A DNA stretch of 64,000 nt from Alloalcanivorax gelatiniphagus (lineage in GTDB: Bacteria > Pseudomonadota > Gammaproteobacteria > Pseudomonadales > Alcanivoracaceae), in contig NZ_VCQT01000038.1 of the NCBI RefSeq assembly GCF_005938655.1, positions 124,001-188,000 of the forward strand. The letters are read 5' to 3'. Each line of letters begins with the position of its first letter. Position 1 is the first letter of the stretch. The notes under the pieces are model-generated. The model saw only the letters and a list, made by a program, of their open reading frames with translations, made no database searches and was not told the origin of the DNA. Positions 9,063 through 17,762 of this stretch are shown in pieces. Position numbers and translations under genes: made by a program.

Positions 9063-9959
9063 ATGCAGAACATCCGCTTTCTTCGTTATGTGGACGCCGT
9101 GGCGCGCTGCGGCTCGATCCGCAAGGCCGCGGAACAGCTCAATGTGGTGTCGTCGGCGGTGAACCGCCGCATTCTGGATATCGAAGCGGAAATCGGCACC
9201 GACCTGTTCGAGCGGCGCGCCCGGGGCGTGCGCCTCACCGCCGCCGGCGAGCTGTTCGTGGCCTACGCCCGCAAACAGATGGCGGAGCTGGAACGCACCC
9301 TGTCGGAGATCGAGGACCTGCAAAGCGTGCGGCGTGGCGAAGTGCGCATCGCCGCCATCGAAGGCATGGCGGCGGAGCTGCTGCCCCGGGCGATCTGCGC
9401 GTTCCAGAAAACCCACCCGAAGATTCGCTTTACCACCTTTATCTGTGGCCGCGAGGAGGTGTACCAGCACCTGAAGGAATTCCGCGCCGACATCGGCCTG
9501 GTGTTCAACCCGCCGGCGGACCCGGAGATCCGCACGCTGATGGACGTGGAACAACGGCTGTGCGCCTTCGTCTCCCCGGACCATCCGCTGACCCGGCTGG
9601 ATAAGGTGCGGCTGTCCGACTGCGTGGGCTATCCGCTGGCGCTGCCGGATCGCAGCCTGGGCGGGCGCGCCCTGCTGGATGAGTTCCTGGCGCGCCGTTC
9701 GCTGCGCCTGGAGCCAGCGCTGGAATCGGACTCCTTCGAGCTGATGCGCAACTTCGCGGTAAAAAGCGGCGGCGTCTGCTTTCAGATTCAGATCGGCATG
9801 CCGCCCTCGCACCTGCCCGGCGGCATGCGCGCCCTGCCCCTGGTGGACCGGGGCCTGAGCCGGGGCCGGCTGGTGCTGGGCATGGAACACTCCCGCGCCC
9901 TGCCGGTGGCCACCGCCCGCTTCGTGGAGCACCTCAAGGGCGAACTGGCCGACGCCTGA
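9063..9959 (+). CDS. LysR-family transcriptional regulator
   Basis: A 298-residue LysR regulator. The N-terminal winged helix is clear (FLRYVDAVARCGSIRKAAEQLNVV), followed by a co-inducer domain. The ATG at 9063 has GGAG six bases upstream and gives the common MQNIRFLRY opening; the ATG at 9051 has no ribosome site. The gene is divergent from the cyanuric acid amidohydrolase/transporter operon and a palindrome lies between them, so it probably controls that operon, much as AtzR controls cyanurate genes. The inducer is unknown. Confidence 0.9.
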   Translation: MQNIRFLRYVDAVARCGSIRKAAEQLNVVSSAVNRRILDIEAEIGTDLFERRARGVRLTAAGELFVAYARKQMAELERTLSEIEDLQSVRRGEVRIAAIEGMAAELLPRAICAFQKTHPKIRFTTFICGREEVYQHLKEFRADIGLVFNPPADPEIRTLMDVEQRLCAFVSPDHPLTRLDKVRLSDCVGYPLALPDRSLGGRALLDEFLARRSLRLEPALESDSFELMRNFAVKSGGVCFQIQIGMPPSHLPGGMRALPLVDRGLSRGRLVLGMEHSRALPVATARFVEHLKGELADA

Positions 9960-9978
9960 CCGCCCGGAGGTAGATACC

Positions 9979-10184
9979 GTAGGAGCGACTGGGCGGCATT
10001 CCGCTTCAGTCGCGATCACCCGGGTGGAAACCTTTTCGCGACTAAAGTCGCTCCTACATCCCGGAAAGAACACCGCAGGGGCGGCTGGGCGGCGTTCTGC
10101 TTGTTGTAGGAGCGACTGGGCGGCATTCCGCTTCAGTCGCGATCACCCGGTGGGAAACCTCTTCGCGACTGAAGTCGCTCCTAC
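9979..10184. repeat. Two REP pairs in a duplicated 127-base unit
   Basis: Two nearly identical inverted REP pairs occupy 9979-10057 and 10106-10184. Each runs from GTAGGAGCGACT to AGTCGCTCCTAC with a shared inner segment, and each is followed by ATCCCGGAAAGA. The spacing indicates tandem duplication of a 127-base unit. They fill much of the 440-base gap between the LysR gene and allophanate hydrolase; I see no gene there. Confidence 0.85.
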
Positions 10185-10365
10185 ATCCCGGAAAGAGCAC
10201 CGTGGGAGCGGCTGGCCGCACAATAACGGTGCCGCGCGCCCCGTGATGAGGCAGAACACCGCCCGCGAACGCCACGGCGTTTTTTCACCAAACCACCGCC
10301 AGCGCCCATAAACACTGGCACCGCGCCGTGCCCGCGAAAAGCTGGCACCGGCCTTGCACTGATCG

Positions 10366-10395
10366 GCATACCTACTGGTATACAACGAGGTATGC
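10366..10395. promoter_or_regulatory. Nested palindrome with GTATAC core upstream of allophanate hydrolase
   Basis: An 8-base perfect inverted repeat (GCATACCT and AGGTATGC) is exactly concentric with an inner GTATAC palindrome. Thirteen bases (TACTGGTATACAA) are shared with the site at 5054-5070. The right arm overlaps the region just before the GTG start at 10400, so the element could be an operator or a leader hairpin masking the ribosome site. The nearby GntR/FCD gene is the candidate regulator. Confidence 0.5.
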
Positions 10396-10399
10396 GAAC

Positions 10400-12169
10400 G
10401 TGCTTGGCTGGACCATCGATCAATGGCGCTCCGCCTACCGGCGTAAAAAACTGACGCCGGTTTCCGCCATGAAGGCGCTGTCCACTCTGTTGCAGGACAG
10501 CGAACGGGCTCTCTGGATTCACCTGCTCGACGAGTCCAGTCTGCTGGCCCAGGCGGAACGCCTCAGCGATCCGTCCCTGCCTCTGTACGGCGTGCCCTTC
10601 GCGGTAAAGGACAATATCGACGTGGGCAGCCTGCCCACCACCGCCGCCTGCCCGGCCTATGCCTATACCGCCAAGGAAACCGCTCCGGCGGTGCAGGCGC
10701 TGCTGGATGCCGGCGCCATCCTGGTGGGCAAGACCAACCTGGACCAGCTGGCCACCGGCCTGGTGGGCGTGCGCTCGCCCTACGGCGAAGTGCCCAACCC
10801 GTTTAATGGCGACTATGTCACCGGCGGTTCCAGCTCCGGTTCCGCCGCCGTGGTCAGCCTGGGGCTGGTGCCGTTCTCGCTGGGCACCGACACCGCCGGC
10901 TCCGGCCGGGTGCCGGCGGCGCTCACCAACATCGTCGGCCTGAAGCCCACCAAGGGCAGCATGAGCACCCGGGGCGTGGTGCCCGCCTGCCGCACCCTGG
11001 ACTGCATCAGCGTGTTCGCGCTCAGCGTGGACGACGCGGAAACCGTATTCGATATCTATAAAGGCTACGACGAACAGGACGGCTACGCCCGTCACGTACC
11101 GTCCGGCGTGCCCACCGCCCTGCCGGAAAAACCACGCCTGGGCGTGCCCAAGGAAACACCCTGGTTCGGCGACGTCCAGGCCGCCGCCGCCTGGCAGCGG
11201 CAACTGGAAGAGCTGGACGCCATCGCTGAGCTGGTACCGGTGGATGCGGAGGTGCTGCACGAAGCCGCCCGCCTGCTCTACCAGGGCCCTTGGGTGGCGG
11301 AGCGCTACACCGTGGCGGAGCCGCTGCTGGACGACCCGGACGCCCTGCTGCCGGTGATCCGCGACATTATTCTGCCGGCCCGGGACATGAGCGCCGCCGA
11401 CGGCTTCCGCGCCCAGTACACACTTGCCGACCTGCGCCGCCGGGCGGACCAGTTGATGGCCAGCGTCGACGCCCTGGTGGTACCCAGCACACCGGGCATC
11501 TATACCCGGGCGGCGGTGAACGCGGACCCGGTGACCCTCAACAGCCAGCTCGGCACCTGGACCAACTTCGTCAACCTGCTCGACATGTGCGCCCTGTCGC
11601 TGCCCGGCGGGCTGCGCGACGGCGACGGCCTGCCCACCGGCATCACCCTGATCGGCCCGGCCTGGTACGACAGCGCCCTGGCGGAGTTCGGCCGGCGCTG
11701 GCAGCGCCACCGCCCCTGGAAAGCCGGCGTCACCGACCAGCAACCGGCGCTGCCGGCGGCGGAGGACGACAAGGACCGGGACGACGGCACCGTCACCGTG
11801 GCGGTGGTGGGCGCCCATCTGTCCGGCATGCCGCTCAACTACCAACTCACCGAACGCAACGGCGTACTGCTGGAAACCACCCGCACCGCGCCCTGCTATC
11901 GCCTGTACGCGCTGGCCAACACCACGCCGCCCAAGCCCGGCCTGATCCGCGCCGACGACGGCGCCGCCATCGAGATCGAGCTGTGGAAACTGCCGGTCAC
12001 CGAGTTCGGCAGTTTCGTGGCGCTGATCCCCGGCCCGCTGGGCATGGGCACCCTGGAAACCGAGGACGGCCGCCAGGTGAAAGGCTTCATCTGCGAAGGC
12101 TGGGCGATTGCCGACGCCAAGGACATCACCGCCCTGGGGGGCTGGAGAAATTACATCAAGGGGTTATGA
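10400..12169 (+). CDS. atzF: Allophanate hydrolase
   Basis: A 589-residue amidase-signature enzyme that splits allophanate into ammonia and CO2. Using the GTG at 10400, which has GAGG nine bases upstream, the catalytic set falls at K70 (FAVKDNID), S144 (TGGSSSGS) and S168 (TDTAGSGR). These have the same spacing (74 and 24 residues) as in AtzF. A C-terminal domain of the AtzF_C type (from about residue 450, ending LGGWRNYIKGL) is present, so the protein is full length. A more upstream ATG would start inside the palindrome region and lacks a ribosome site. Urea carboxylase begins two bases after the stop, so the pair makes a urea amidolyase module. It also completes cyanurate and biuret breakdown. 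Confidence 0.92.
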   Translation: MLGWTIDQWRSAYRRKKLTPVSAMKALSTLLQDSERALWIHLLDESSLLAQAERLSDPSLPLYGVPFAVKDNIDVGSLPTTAACPAYAYTAKETAPAVQALLDAGAILVGKTNLDQLATGLVGVRSPYGEVPNPFNGDYVTGGSSSGSAAVVSLGLVPFSLGTDTAGSGRVPAALTNIVGLKPTKGSMSTRGVVPACRTLDCISVFALSVDDAETVFDIYKGYDEQDGYARHVPSGVPTALPEKPRLGVPKETPWFGDVQAAAAWQRQLEELDAIAELVPVDAEVLHEAARLLYQGPWVAERYTVAEPLLDDPDALLPVIRDIILPARDMSAADGFRAQYTLADLRRRADQLMASVDALVVPSTPGIYTRAAVNADPVTLNSQLGTWTNFVNLLDMCALSLPGGLRDGDGLPTGITLIGPAWYDSALAEFGRRWQRHRPWKAGVTDQQPALPAAEDDKDRDDGTVTVAVVGAHLSGMPLNYQLTERNGVLLETTRTAPCYRLYALANTTPPKPGLIRADDGAAIEIELWKLPVTEFGSFVALIPGPLGMGTLETEDGRQVKGFICEGWAIADAKDITALGGWRNYIKGL

Positions 12170-12170
12170 A

Positions 12171-15100
12171 ATGGCTTTGAAGAAGGTGCTGATCGCCAAC
12201 CGTGGCGAGATCGCGGTGCGCATCTGCCGCACGCTCAAACAGCTGGGCATCGCGTCGGTGGCGGTGTATTCCGACGCCGACCGCAACAGCCAGCATGTGG
12301 CCGCCGCCGACGAAGCGGTGGCCCTGGGCGGCCAGACCGCGGCGGACAGCTACCTGCGCAGCGACCTGATTCTGCAAGCGGTGAAGGACACCGGCGCCGA
12401 CGCGGTGATCCCCGGCTACGGCTTTCTCTCCGAGAACGCGGATTTCGCCGAGGCCTGCGCCGCCCAAGGCGCGGTGTTCGTGGGCCCGACCCCGGACCAG
12501 CTGCGCCGCTTCGGCCTCAAGCACGAGGCCCGCGCCCTGGCGGAAGCCGCCGGCGTGCCCCTGGCCCCCGGCACCGGCCTGCTGCAAAGCCTGAATGAAG
12601 CCAAACAAGCCGCCGCCGAAATCGGCTACCCGGTGATGCTCAAGAGCACCGCCGGTGGCGGCGGTATCGGCCTGAGCCGCTGTAACGATGAAGCAGAGCT
12701 GGTGGATGCGTTCGAATCCGTGAAGCGCCTGGGGGAAAGTTTCTTCTCCGACTCCGGCGTGTTCATCGAGCGGTTCGTGGCCCGCGCCCGCCATGTGGAA
12801 GTACAGATCTTCGGCGACGGCCAGGGCAAGGTACTGGCCCTGGGCGAACGGGAATGCTCCCTGCAACGGCGCAACCAGAAAGTGGTGGAAGAAACCCCGG
12901 CGCCCAACCTGCCGCAAGCTACTCGTGAAAAACTCCACGACAGCGCCGTGCGTCTGGGCCAGTCGGTGAACTATCAGTCCGCCGGCACCGTGGAATACAT
13001 CTACGACGACGAGCGCGACGAATTCTATTTCCTGGAGGTGAACACCCGCCTGCAGGTGGAACACGGCGTCACCGAATCGGTGTTCGGCGTGGACCTGGTG
13101 GCCTGGATGCTGCAACTGGCCGGCGCAGAAAGCGTGCCCCTGGACCAGGACTATCAACCGGACGGCCACGCCATGGAAGTGCGCATCTACGCCGAGGACG
13201 CGCTCAAGGACTTCCAGCCCAGCCCCGGTGAACTCACCGAGGTATCTTTCCCGGACAGTATCCGCCTGGACGGCTGGGTGGACACCGGTACCGAGGTCAG
13301 CCCCCACTACGACCCGATGCTCGCCAAGGTCATCGTGCACGGCGCCGACCGCGCCGCCGCCCTGAACAACATGCGCGACGCCCTGGCCGCCACGCGACTG
13401 TCCGGCATTGCCACCAACCTGGATTACCTGCGCCAGATTCTGCGCGACCCGGCGGTGGCCGAAGGCAAAGTCTCCACCCGCTACCTGGAGACGTTCCAAT
13501 ACCACCCCACCGCTTTCGAAATCGTCGACCCGGGCACCTACACCACGGTGCAGGATTACCCGGGCCGCGCCGGCTATTGGGACATCGGCGTGCCGCCGTC
13601 CGGGCCCATGGACGACTACGCCTTCCGCATGGGCAACCGCATCGTCGGCAACCACGCCAGCGCCGCCGGCCTGGAAGCCACACTTGTGGGCCCCACCCTG
13701 CGCTTCCATAGCGATACGGTGATCGCCCTTACCGGCGCCGGCTGCGACGCCACCCTGGACGGCGAGCCGGTGGCCCTGTGGCAACCGCTGGCGGTAAAAG
13801 CCGGCCAGACCCTGACCACCGGCAAGGTGACCAGCGGCTGCCGCACCTACATCGCCGTGCGCAACGGCATCGACGTGCCCGACTACCTGGGCAGCAAGTC
13901 CACTTTCGTGCTCGGCCAGTTCGGCGGCCACGGCGGGCGCACTCTGCGCAAGGGCGACGTGCTTGCCATCTGCCAGCCGCAGCTGGCCGGCTGCCCGACA
14001 CCGGCGCCGGAACATGAACCGGCGGCGCCGGATGCCGCGCTGATTCCGGACTACCCGCAGCAGTGGGAAATCAAGGTGCTGTATGGCCCCCATGGCGCCC
14101 CGGACTTTTTCACCGAGGAAGCCATTGAGGAGTTCTTCAGCGCCGACTGGCAGGTGCACTACAACTCCAACCGCCTGGGCATCCGCCTGGTGGGCCCGAA
14201 ACCGAGCTGGACCCGCACCGATGGCGGCGAGGCCGGCCTGCATCCGTCCAACATCCATGACTGCGAATACGCCGTGGGCAGCGTCAACTTTACCGGCGAC
14301 TTCCCGGTGATCCTTACCAAGGACGGCCCCAGCCTGGGCGGCTTCGTCTGCCCGGTGACCATCGCCAAGGCGGAGCTGTGGAAGGTGGGGCAACTGAAAC
14401 CCGGCGACAGCATCCGCTTTGTGCCGATGGCGTTCGATGAGGCGTTGGCGTTGGAGAAGGCGCGGGATCGTGCGATTGAGATGTTGGAGGCGGAAAGCGC
14501 CGGGGGGGAGCCGGGTACCTTGGGGGGATCGCGACTGAAGTCGCTCCTACAGAAAAAAGCGACGTCGGCGACGATGTTGGCGGAGCTGGACGCCACTGAT
14601 CTGGCGCCGCGTATCACCTACCGGCAGGCCGGCGACAAATATATTCTGATCGAGTACGGCGACAACGTGCTGGATCTGGACCTGCGCTTCCGCGTCCATG
14701 CCCTGATGGAAAACCTGAAGGGCGATAAGGTGGAGGGCATCCTGGAATTGTCCCCCGGCGTGCGCAGCCTGCAGGTGCACTACGATTCCCGGGTGATCCA
14801 CCAGGCCGATCTGGTGAAAACCCTGCTGGACCGGGAAGCCGCCATCGGCTCCGTGGCCGACATGGTGGTCACCTCCCGGGTGCTGCACCTGCCCCTGGCG
14901 TTCGAGGACAGCGCCACCCTGGACGCGGTGAAACGCTACCAGGAAACCATCCGTGGCGAGGCCCCCTGGCTCCCCAACAACGCGGAGTTCATCCGCCGCA
15001 TTAATGGGCTGGACTCGGTGGAGCGAGTCAAGGAGATCGTCTACCAGGCCAGCTACCTGGTGCTGGGCCTGGGCGACGTTTACCTGGGCGCCCCCTGCGC

Positions 15101-15821
15101 CGTGCCGGTGGACCCGCGCCACCGGCTGATGACTTCCAAATACAACCCGGCGCGCACCTACACCGCCGAAGGCACGGTGGGCATCGGCGGTGTCTATATG
15201 TGCATCTATGGCATGGACTCCCCCGGCGGCTACCAGCTGGTGGGTCGCACCCTGCCAATCTGGAACAAGCACCTCAAGAACCGTCAGTTCAAAACCGGCG
15301 AACCCTGGCTGCTGCGTTTCTTCGACCAGGTGCGCTACTACCCGGTGAGCGAGGACGAGCTGGCCGGCATGCGCGATGCCTTCCGCGAAGGCCGCCTGGA
15401 CGTGGAAATCACCGAAGAGGAATTCTCGCTGGCGGATCACCACCGCTTCCTGAACGAGATCGAACCGGAGATGGTGGCCTTCCGCGATAACCAGCAGGCC
15501 GCCTACCAGAAGGAAGTGGCCCGCTGGCAGGACGAGGACGCGCAAATCGAATCCGCCCTGCTGGGCGGTGGCGGTGCCGACATCGGCGAGGTGGACGGCC
15601 ACCTGGTCAGCGCCGAAATCAGCGGCAACGTCTGGAAGCTGCTGGTGGAAGAAGGCGCCACCGTGGAGCAAGGCCAGACCCTGGTAATCGTGGAAGCCAT
15701 GAAGATGGAATTTGAAATCACCGCCAGCGCCGCCGGCAAGATCACCGGCCTGCACTGCAAGCCCGGCGCCATCATCAACGCCGGCGACCCGGTGGCGGTG
15801 ATCGACACGGAAGTGGCCTGA
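12171..15821 (+). CDS. Urea carboxylase (biotin-dependent), with an in-frame REP insert
   Basis: A 1216-residue biotin enzyme. Domains in order: biotin carboxylase N-lobe (1-110), ATP-grasp (115-320), carboxylase C-lobe (335-440), AHS2/KipA-like (447-765), AHS1/KipI-like (about 811-1015) and a biotinyl domain with K1178 in EAMKM. It carboxylates urea to allophanate, the substrate of the enzyme encoded just upstream. Guanidine carboxylases share this architecture, so the substrate is not proven; no ykkC riboswitch or UAAP genes are visible. The linker between AHS2 and AHS1 carries a complete REP half-site at 14527-14550, translated as residues 786-794, in a stretch rich in TTG leucine codons unlike the CTG-rich remainder. 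Confidence 0.92.
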   Translation: MALKKVLIANRGEIAVRICRTLKQLGIASVAVYSDADRNSQHVAAADEAVALGGQTAADSYLRSDLILQAVKDTGADAVIPGYGFLSENADFAEACAAQGAVFVGPTPDQLRRFGLKHEARALAEAAGVPLAPGTGLLQSLNEAKQAAAEIGYPVMLKSTAGGGGIGLSRCNDEAELVDAFESVKRLGESFFSDSGVFIERFVARARHVEVQIFGDGQGKVLALGERECSLQRRNQKVVEETPAPNLPQATREKLHDSAVRLGQSVNYQSAGTVEYIYDDERDEFYFLEVNTRLQVEHGVTESVFGVDLVAWMLQLAGAESVPLDQDYQPDGHAMEVRIYAEDALKDFQPSPGELTEVSFPDSIRLDGWVDTGTEVSPHYDPMLAKVIVHGADRAAALNNMRDALAATRLSGIATNLDYLRQILRDPAVAEGKVSTRYLETFQYHPTAFEIVDPGTYTTVQDYPGRAGYWDIGVPPSGPMDDYAFRMGNRIVGNHASAAGLEATLVGPTLRFHSDTVIALTGAGCDATLDGEPVALWQPLAVKAGQTLTTGKVTSGCRTYIAVRNGIDVPDYLGSKSTFVLGQFGGHGGRTLRKGDVLAICQPQLAGCPTPAPEHEPAAPDAALIPDYPQQWEIKVLYGPHGAPDFFTEEAIEEFFSADWQVHYNSNRLGIRLVGPKPSWTRTDGGEAGLHPSNIHDCEYAVGSVNFTGDFPVILTKDGPSLGGFVCPVTIAKAELWKVGQLKPGDSIRFVPMAFDEALALEKARDRAIEMLEAESAGGEPGTLGGSRLKSLLQKKATSATMLAELDATDLAPRITYRQAGDKYILIEYGDNVLDLDLRFRVHALMENLKGDKVEGILELSPGVRSLQVHYDSRVIHQADLVKTLLDREAAIGSVADMVVTSRVLHLPLAFEDSATLDAVKRYQETIRGEAPWLPNNAEFIRRINGLDSVERVKEIVYQASYLVLGLGDVYLGAPCAVPVDPRHRLMTSKYNPARTYTAEGTVGIGGVYMCIYGMDSPGGYQLVGRTLPIWNKHLKNRQFKTGEPWLLRFFDQVRYYPVSEDELAGMRDAFREGRLDVEITEEEFSLADHHRFLNEIEPEMVAFRDNQQAAYQKEVARWQDEDAQIESALLGGGGADIGEVDGHLVSAEISGNVWKLLVEEGATVEQGQTLVIVEAMKMEFEITASAAGKITGLHCKPGAIINAGDPVAVIDTEVA
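14527..14550. repeat. REP half-element inside the urea carboxylase reading frame
   Basis: The sequence GATCGCGACTGAAG followed by TCGCTCCTAC is the same REP unit found between genes throughout the window. Here it lies inside an open reading frame and is translated as SRLKSLLQ without breaking the frame. It sits in the loop between the AHS2 and AHS1 domains. Confidence 0.9.
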
Positions 15822-15831
15822 AGGAGCCCCC

Positions 15832-16575
15832 ATGAAGATGGTCTTGAAAAATCAGACGCGGGAAAATCTCGCCGAACGTATTTACCGCCAACTCAAGCAG
15901 GACATCTTCGACTTCCGCCTGCTACCCGGCGACCGCTTCAGCGAAAACGAAATCGCCGAACGCATGGGCGCCTCCCGCACCCCGGTGCGCGAGGCCCTGT
16001 TCCGGCTGGAACGGGAAGACTATGTGGAGGTGCTGGCGCGCAGCGGCTGGCAGGTTAAGCCCTTCGACTTTGAATACTTCGAGGAACTCTACGACGTGCG
16101 CACGGTGCTGGAATGCGCCGCCGTTCGGCGCCTGTGCGAACAGGACACCCCCTCACCACAGCTGGAAGCGCTCACTACCCTGTGGAACACGCCACAGGCG
16201 CAACGCCCAAGCCAGGTGGGGCCGGTATCCGCCCTGGACGAACGCTTCCACGAAATTCTGGTGGAAGCCGCCGGCAATCAGGAAATGGCGCGCATCCACC
16301 ACGACCTCACCGAGCGGCTACGCATCATCCGCCGGCTGGACTTCACCAAACCGCCGCGCATCGACGCCACCTACCAGGAACACGCCGCCATCCTCGACGC
16401 CATCGCCCACCGCCGGGTGGAACAGGCGCAAATGATGCTCCGCGCCCACATCGAAGCCAGCCGCAACGAAGTGCGCAAGATCACCCTGCACATGCTCCAC
16501 GAAGCCCGCGCCCACGGCCGCGAAACCACCCCCGCCGAGGTCCCCGGCGGCCCCGCCGGGGTCGGACCACGATAA
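15832..16575 (+). CDS. GntR-family (FCD/FadR subgroup) transcriptional regulator
   Basis: A 247-residue regulator with an N-terminal winged helix (NLAERIYRQLKQDIFDFRLLPG, then GASRTPVREALFRLERE) and an all-helical FCD ligand domain. GGAG precedes the ATG, ten bases after the urea carboxylase stop, so it is the last gene of the operon. It is the best candidate for the GTATAC sites at 5054 and 10366. Its last residues (GPAGVGPR) and stop are encoded by a sequence, CCGGGGTCGGACCAC, that recurs at 21424, so the natural C-terminus may have been replaced by a repeat insertion. Confidence 0.9.
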   Translation: MKMVLKNQTRENLAERIYRQLKQDIFDFRLLPGDRFSENEIAERMGASRTPVREALFRLEREDYVEVLARSGWQVKPFDFEYFEELYDVRTVLECAAVRRLCEQDTPSPQLEALTTLWNTPQAQRPSQVGPVSALDERFHEILVEAAGNQEMARIHHDLTERLRIIRRLDFTKPPRIDATYQEHAAILDAIAHRRVEQAQMMLRAHIEASRNEVRKITLHMLHEARAHGRETTPAEVPGGPAGVGPR

Positions 16576-16586
16576 CCCACTGTTTC
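16556..16586. repeat. Left copy of a 31-base imperfect direct repeat
   Basis: The sequence starts CCGGGGTCGGACCAC, followed by a variable few bases and AACCCA. It matches 21424-21454 over the first 15 bases exactly and most of the rest. It overlaps the 3' end of the GntR gene. The pair brackets the MetAP/immunity-like gene block. Confidence 0.55.
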
Positions 16587-16597
16587 TTAACGATTTC

Positions 16598-16635
16598 GGC
16601 TCCTAAAACAGCGTCCATCGGCGGTTAGAGGAGCC
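16598..16635 (+). terminator. Weak hairpin downstream of the GntR gene
   Basis: GGCTCCT (16598-16604) pairs with AGGAGCC (16629-16635) across a 24-base loop, followed by GTGTTTT. It is the only structure I see in the 183-base gap between the GntR and convergent map genes. The loop is long and the T-run short, so termination is uncertain. Confidence 0.3.
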
Positions 16636-16758
16636 GTGTTTTCCCGCGCCCACCGGCTAATCCGGCGCTCTGTTCTCGTGCCAGCAGAGCAGCCCATCCG
16701 CTTCCAGCTTGCCCAACTGCTGGGTCATGTCTTCAAACTAAGTGACCGCAGCATTCAG

Positions 16759-17550
16759 TCACTCGCCATCGGCTAACCGAAAGCGCTCTTCGTCCCGGAG
16801 CGTGAGCACCTCAAAGCCGTCCGCCGTTACCGCGATGGTGTGCTCCCACTGGGCGGACAGGCGTTTGTCGCGGGTGACCACGGTCCAGCCGTCGGGCAGG
16901 GTGCGAACCGCCGCCTTGCCCTGGTTGATCATCGGCTCGATGGTGAACGTCATGCCCTCGCGCAGCACGGTGCCGGTGCCGGCCTGGCCGTAATGGAGAA
17001 CCTGCGGGGCCTCGTGCATTTCACGGCCGATGCCGTGGCCGCAATACTCGCGGACCACGGAATAGCCGTAGCCCTGGGCGTGGGTCTGAATCGCGTGTCC
17101 CACATCCCCCAGGGTGGCGCCGGGCCGGACCGCGCGGATGCCGGCCCACATGGCCTCATAGGTGGCGTCGACAAGCCGCCGCGCGTGGGGCGACACCTTG
17201 CCGATCAGATACATCTTGCTGGAGTCGGCGATAAAGCCGCCCTTCTCCAGGGTGATGTCCACGTTGATGATATCGCCGGACTTAAGGGTTTTCTTCGCCG
17301 ACGGTACGCCGTGGCACACCACCTGATTCAACGAAGTATTGAGGGCATACTCAAAGCCGTACTGGCCCTTGCTGGCCGGGCGGGAACCAAGCTCATCGAC
17401 GATGTAGCGCTCTACCCGATCATTGATTTCCAGCGTAGTCAGACCGGCCTTCATCCAGCCGTCCATGTACGCGAACACCGACGCCAGCAGGCGCCCGGAC
17501 TCACGCATCAGCGCCAGCTCTTCCTCGGTCTTCAGGATCGCGTCAGCCAC
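16759..17550 (-). CDS. map: Methionine aminopeptidase, type I
   Basis: A 263-residue type I MetAP that removes the initiator methionine from nascent proteins. Metal ligands are present in the family blocks: Asp in INVDIT, Asp in FIADSSKM, His in GHGIGREMHEAP, Glu in FTIEPMI and Glu in WEHTIA. It starts with GTG and overlaps the ParD-like gene by eight bases. This is probably not the housekeeping copy, which in gammaproteobacteria usually lies near rpsB. The ParD-like partner and its palindromic promoter give the pair a toxin-antitoxin-like layout. Confidence 0.9.
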   Translation of the reverse strand: MADAILKTEEELALMRESGRLLASVFAYMDGWMKAGLTTLEINDRVERYIVDELGSRPASKGQYGFEYALNTSLNQVVCHGVPSAKKTLKSGDIINVDITLEKGGFIADSSKMYLIGKVSPHARRLVDATYEAMWAGIRAVRPGATLGDVGHAIQTHAQGYGYSVVREYCGHGIGREMHEAPQVLHYGQAGTGTVLREGMTFTIEPMINQGKAAVRTLPDGWTVVTRDKRLSAQWEHTIAVTADGFEVLTLRDEERFRLADGE

Positions 17551-17749
17551 CGGCCACCCGCCGGATATCCACCTCAGCCAGTTTCAACTGTTCGCGCACG
17601 ATCTCGGAAAAGGACAACTCAGGGTTGGCCTCCGCCAGCATGCCGATCTTGATCCAGAACTCGGCCTGGGCGTTGATGGAACGCACCATCACCGAACTGG
17701 CCTTGCGGATCTCCTCGTGGAGTTCGTCGCTGATCTTTACGATACCCAT
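17543..17749 (-). CDS. ParD-like antitoxin-type protein paired with MetAP
   Basis: A 68-residue protein (MGIVKISDELHEEIRKAS opening) of the ParD-like family, predicted to have a ribbon-helix-helix DNA-binding fold. It precedes and overlaps map by eight bases, the position an antitoxin holds before its toxin. No RelE/ParE-like toxin is nearby. Two overlapping palindromes (17763-17788) lie 14 bases upstream of its start and are good candidates for autoregulation. A role as MetAP partner or regulator is inference from this arrangement. Confidence 0.75.
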   Translation of the reverse strand: MGIVKISDELHEEIRKASSVMVRSINAQAEFWIKIGMLAEANPELSFSEIVREQLKLAEVDIRRVAGG

Positions 17750-17762
17750 GGCTCAACCTGAA

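Noticed and set aside
9960-10399. Possible guanidine (ykkC) riboswitch before the allophanate/urea carboxylase operon
   Set aside because: The space is filled by two REP pairs and a palindrome; no ykkC consensus segments were recognisable.
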